Positions 63,101 to 64,000 of a DNA stretch of 64,000 nucleotides are shown piece after piece. Origin of the DNA: Struthio camelus (lineage: Eukaryota; Chordata; Aves; Struthioniformes; Struthionidae). The notes under the pieces were generated by a model that was not told where the DNA came from, ran no database searches, and worked only from the letters and a program-made list of their open reading frames with translations. The stretch lies in the NCBI RefSeq assembly GCF_040807025.1, contig NC_090945.1, forward strand, positions 73,419,088 through 73,483,087, read 5' to 3'. Both the position numbers and the translations under genes were made by a program. Within the stretch, counting starts at the first letter, position 1; every line of letters starts with the position of its first letter.

Positions 63101-63288
63101 AAAGATGAGTTACTAGCTAGTTCCTTTTTTCCCACCTATACCCTAATTGGAGGGATTTACTCATGTGACTCTTCTCACAAAGTGAAAGAAAACCACAGTT
63201 CACTCACCTGAGCTATCAAGTCTCCATTTTCAGCATGCACCAGGATAACAGCCCCAAGACTTTTTAGAAAGGTAAAGGCTTCATAAAG
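45087..63288 (-). CDS. CRMP1: CRMP1 collapsin response mediator protein 1, C-terminal part (9 exons)
   Basis: Joined reverse-strand exons in transcript order: 63208-63288, 59665-59733, 57190-57310, 55374-55530, 53065-53206, 51240-51410, 49639-49818, 46897-47062, 45087-45178. They encode 392 residues against 572 in human, so about 180 N-terminal residues lie beyond the right edge. Counting back from the last exon of the family's 14-exon plan gives exons 6-14. CRMPs are cytosolic tetrameric phosphoproteins with a dihydropyrimidinase fold that act in semaphorin-3A signalling and growth-cone cytoskeleton control. Catalytic metal ligands are missing, as expected: TKVMSKSA replaces the enzyme's HVMSKSA, and TGSGHC replaces TGTDNC. 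The CRMP1-type tail and the EVC neighbour separate it from DPYSL2-5. Confidence 0.96.
45179..46896 (-). other. CRMP1 intron 13
   Basis: 1.7 kb. A perfect 10-bp hairpin (ACTGACTCCC, loop ATAG) lies at 46206-46229. Around 45420-45510 is sequence that may be an old repeat remnant. No exon. Confidence 0.55.
46897..47062 (-). CDS. CRMP1: CRMP1 exon 13, phosphorylated tail
   Basis: 166 nt, phase 0 to 1, acceptor GACGTAG and donor CGG|GTAAGT. Reads [20 protein letters not shown], then [18 protein letters not shown], then [15 protein letters not shown]. In mammals this tail carries the GSK3/CDK5/Rho-kinase sites (Thr509, Thr514, Ser522). The equivalent ATPK, ATPAP and SSPAK motifs are all kept. The second residue is Gly where human has Phe (VFGLQG). 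Confidence 0.96.
47063..49638 (-). other. CRMP1 intron 12
   Basis: 2.6 kb. A possible old palindromic repeat remnant lies at about 48385-48445. The open frames at 47467-47728 and 48650-48998 are not recognised. No exon. Confidence 0.55.
48385..48445. repeat. Possible ancient palindromic repeat remnant
   Basis: AAATCAA and TTGATTT form inverted arms around a short spacer, flanked by GATCCAGC-like and GGCCATCAGG-like ends. This resembles the old short palindromic repeats common in bird and reptile genomes. Heavily diverged, so the assignment is weak. Confidence 0.3.
49639..49818 (-). CDS. CRMP1: CRMP1 exon 12
   Basis: 180 nt, phase 0 to 0, acceptor GATCCTCAG and donor AAG|GTAGTG. Reads [20 protein letters not shown], then [19 protein letters not shown], then [19 protein letters not shown]. 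It forms the end of the dihydropyrimidinase-like fold and matches human CRMP1 at nearly every position. Confidence 0.97.
49819..51239 (-). other. CRMP1 intron 11
   Basis: 1.4 kb with no recognised feature. Overlapping short open frames at 50056-50527 on both strands show no homology that I recognise. Confidence 0.55.
51240..51410 (-). CDS. CRMP1: CRMP1 exon 11
   Basis: 171 nt, phase 0 to 0, acceptor TTTTTTTTAG and donor TCG|GTAAGA. Reads [20 protein letters not shown], then [20 protein letters not shown], then [16 protein letters not shown]. The [16 protein letters not shown] block is a hallmark of the dihydropyrimidinase/CRMP superfamily. Confidence 0.98.
51411..53064 (-). other. CRMP1 intron 10
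   Basis: 1.65 kb. It contains the GT-rich microsatellite at 52438-52500 and no exon. Confidence 0.6.
52438..52500. repeat. GT/GTGAGT microsatellite
   Basis: About 60 bases of alternating GT with interspersed GTGA and GTGC units, including an uninterrupted GT run of about 8 units. CA-repeat on the CRMP1 sense strand. Confidence 0.9.
53065..53206 (-). CDS. CRMP1: CRMP1 exon 10
   Basis: 142 nt; its first base completes the Cys codon split from exon 9 (LLAC), and it ends in phase 0 at GTA|GTAAGT. Reads [20 protein letters not shown], then [20 protein letters not shown], then VVWDKAV. TGSGHC sits where the active enzymes carry the catalytic Asp, consistent with a non-enzymatic CRMP. Confidence 0.97.
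53207..55373 (-). other. CRMP1 intron 9
   Basis: 2.2 kb. Minor tandem duplications near 54190-54245 and 54822-54860. Nothing else seen. Confidence 0.55.
55374..55530 (-). CDS. CRMP1: CRMP1 exon 9
   Basis: 157 nt, acceptor TTTCCCCAAG and donor CATG|GTAAGG. Completes a Gly codon and reads [40 protein letters not shown] and [11 protein letters not shown]. The [15 protein letters not shown] block is diagnostic of the superfamily. Small differences from human (ITAS for IAAS, HLN for YLT) are conservative. Confidence 0.97.
55531..57189 (-). other. CRMP1 intron 8
   Basis: 1.7 kb. Contains a purine-rich tract at about 56195-56345 (pyrimidine on the sense strand), which produces several proline/serine/phenylalanine-rich reverse open frames of no significance. 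Confidence 0.55.
57190..57310 (-). CDS. CRMP1: CRMP1 exon 8
   Basis: 121 nt, phase 0 to 1, acceptor CTTTTCCCCAG and donor AAAG|GTGAGA. Reads [20 protein letters not shown], then [20 protein letters not shown]. Lys in ITKVMSK replaces the metal-binding His of active dihydropyrimidinases, a known CRMP feature. Confidence 0.97.
57311..59664 (-). other. CRMP1 intron 7
   Basis: 2.4 kb, with no recognised element. Pyrimidine- and CT-rich sequence lies near 57640-57720. No exon. Confidence 0.55.
59665..59733 (-). CDS. CRMP1: CRMP1 exon 7
   Basis: 69 nt, phase 0 to 0, acceptor TTATGTTTCAG and donor GAG|GTAAGA. Reads [20 protein letters not shown] then PEE, identical to human CRMP1. Its first 48 nt plus 85 nt of upstream intron are duplicated at 62474-62606. 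This copy is the ancestral exon because it keeps the conserved ALSRPEE end and donor. Confidence 0.97.
59686..59818 (-). repeat. Direct repeat, source copy (CRMP1 exon 7 and its acceptor)
   Basis: 133 bases matching 62474-62606 at a constant offset of 2788 with no indels and 3 mismatches, all in the intronic part. Same orientation as the second copy. Confidence 0.95.
62438..62521 (-). other. Candidate alternative exon 7' of CRMP1
   Basis: From the duplicated acceptor, the reading runs [16 protein letters not shown] and continues [12 protein letters not shown] to a donor-like CGG|GTGAGC. That is 84 nt, 28 codons, phase 0 to 0, with no stop. It could replace exon 7 or be added before it without breaking the frame. 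No transcript evidence is available here. The new 12 residues break the conserved ALSRPEE segment, so it may also be a non-functional duplicate. Confidence 0.4.
62474..62606 (-). repeat. Direct repeat, second copy of CRMP1 exon 7 region
   Basis: 130 of 133 bases are identical to 59686-59818. It carries the complete acceptor (TTATGTTTCAG) and the first 48 nt of exon 7 without change. It lacks the last 21 nt of the exon (ALSRPEE) and the original donor. Flanking sequences are unrelated. Confidence 0.95.
63208..63288 (-). CDS. CRMP1: CRMP1 exon 6
   Basis: 81 nt, phase 0 to 0, acceptor CTACCTGCAG and donor CAG|GTGAGT. Reads [20 protein letters not shown] then NGDLIAQ, with one substitution from human (KSLG for KGLG). 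This is the most 5' CRMP1 exon in the window. Confidence 0.96.
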
Positions 63289-64000
63289 CTGCAGGTAGTA
63301 CAAAGAAGGAAACACTGCTGAATAAGGAAAACACATTACTTAACACTCAGACCTCTTTGTTCATCTGTTTTTCTCCTTTTATACTGGTAATTAGCTCAGT
63401 GAATAGGAAATTACCTCCCTCTTCCACTCTTCACCTCTACAAAGAGCCAGGGGCTTCACTAGCAGGCATCCACCTTACATATCACTGAACTTATATACCC
63501 TTATATGCCGGCCAGACATAGGATGAGATTGTGCCCTTGCACACCAAGACAGTGTCAGAAGTCCCAAGTGGCATTGCGTCTCCCTTAGATTTAGTGCCTC
63601 CCTGAGTTCCTCTTATTGTATGGCTAGCTCTTAATGCCCTCCCACACAGGCCTTAGGTTTACTGAGTACTCGCCTGTCTGTAGTTTCAGCAAATGTAGTG
63701 GATGCATTATAAAGATATCTTGCCTGAATAAACAAAAAATAGATCAACTGAAATGCACCCATAACGAATGGGAATAATCAATAGACTGTAGTCATTTTTA
63801 GTACAGCTAAAACATCTTTTTTTGAAGTGCACCATTTTGTTAAAGCAGAGTGTCAAGCTTTTGTCAACACTTTGCTTCTACAACTAAAGTTTTAACATTT
63901 TCCCTAGAGCATCCTGCTATTTGCTACTTTTTAACATTAAAAACCCGTTCATACAAAAGGCAAATGGTTGATCCTTTTCGTTCTAATGAAAATTTCTGAA
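63289..64000 (-). other. CRMP1 intron 5 (partial)
   Basis: The sequence expected for the preceding exon (ending MSDSQ) is not found up to the window edge. No other feature seen. Confidence 0.6.

Larger units (their letters stand above)
59734..63207 (-). other. CRMP1 intron 6 with duplicated exon
   Basis: 3.5 kb. It holds the partial exon-7 duplication at 62474-62606 and a 12- to 13-A run near 61915. The remainder is AT-rich. Open frames at 61150-61635 and 62856-63116 are not recognised. Confidence 0.55.

Overview
The window looks like a piece of a bird chromosome. There are no dense prokaryotic-style genes. Short exons with GT-AG splice sites sit in long AT-rich introns, and a CR1-type LINE tail with the terminal 8-mer typical of birds and reptiles lies at 32226-32332. 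The exact species cannot be read from the sequence.

Two partial protein-coding genes face each other tail to tail. On the + strand, positions 636-37993 hold the last 12 coding exons of EVC, the Ellis-van Creveld ciliary protein (about 552 codons, ending at a TAG at 37991-37993). On the - strand, positions 45087-63288 hold the last 9 coding exons of CRMP1, collapsin response mediator protein 1 (392 codons, ending at a TGA at 45087-45089). All internal exon phases agree, and both conceptual proteins follow their vertebrate orthologues across the full stretch. The 5' exons of both genes lie outside the window. The convergent EVC/CRMP1 order matches the known vertebrate arrangement (4p16 in human).

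Layout: 1-37993, EVC exons in introns of 0.7 to 11.4 kb; 37994-45086, intergenic or 3'-UTR sequence with a 46-47 bp minisatellite, a 21-G run and candidate poly(A) signals for both genes; 45087-63288, CRMP1; 63289-64000, a CRMP1 intron running out of the window. The two proteins do not work in one pathway. EVC acts with EVC2 at the base of the primary cilium in Hedgehog signalling, and CRMP1 is a cytosolic neuronal protein in semaphorin signalling.

The most unusual structure is a 133-bp near-identical second copy of the CRMP1 exon 7 acceptor and two thirds of that exon, 2.8 kb upstream in the preceding intron. The copy is followed by a different usable donor, giving an open 84-nt phase 0/0 candidate alternative exon. 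Other points are a 38-nt candidate poison exon in EVC, a NAGNAG acceptor and competing donors at one EVC junction, an intronic CpG-dense cluster, and a three-copy unidentified repeat. No tRNA, rRNA, CRISPR array or complete mobile element was seen.
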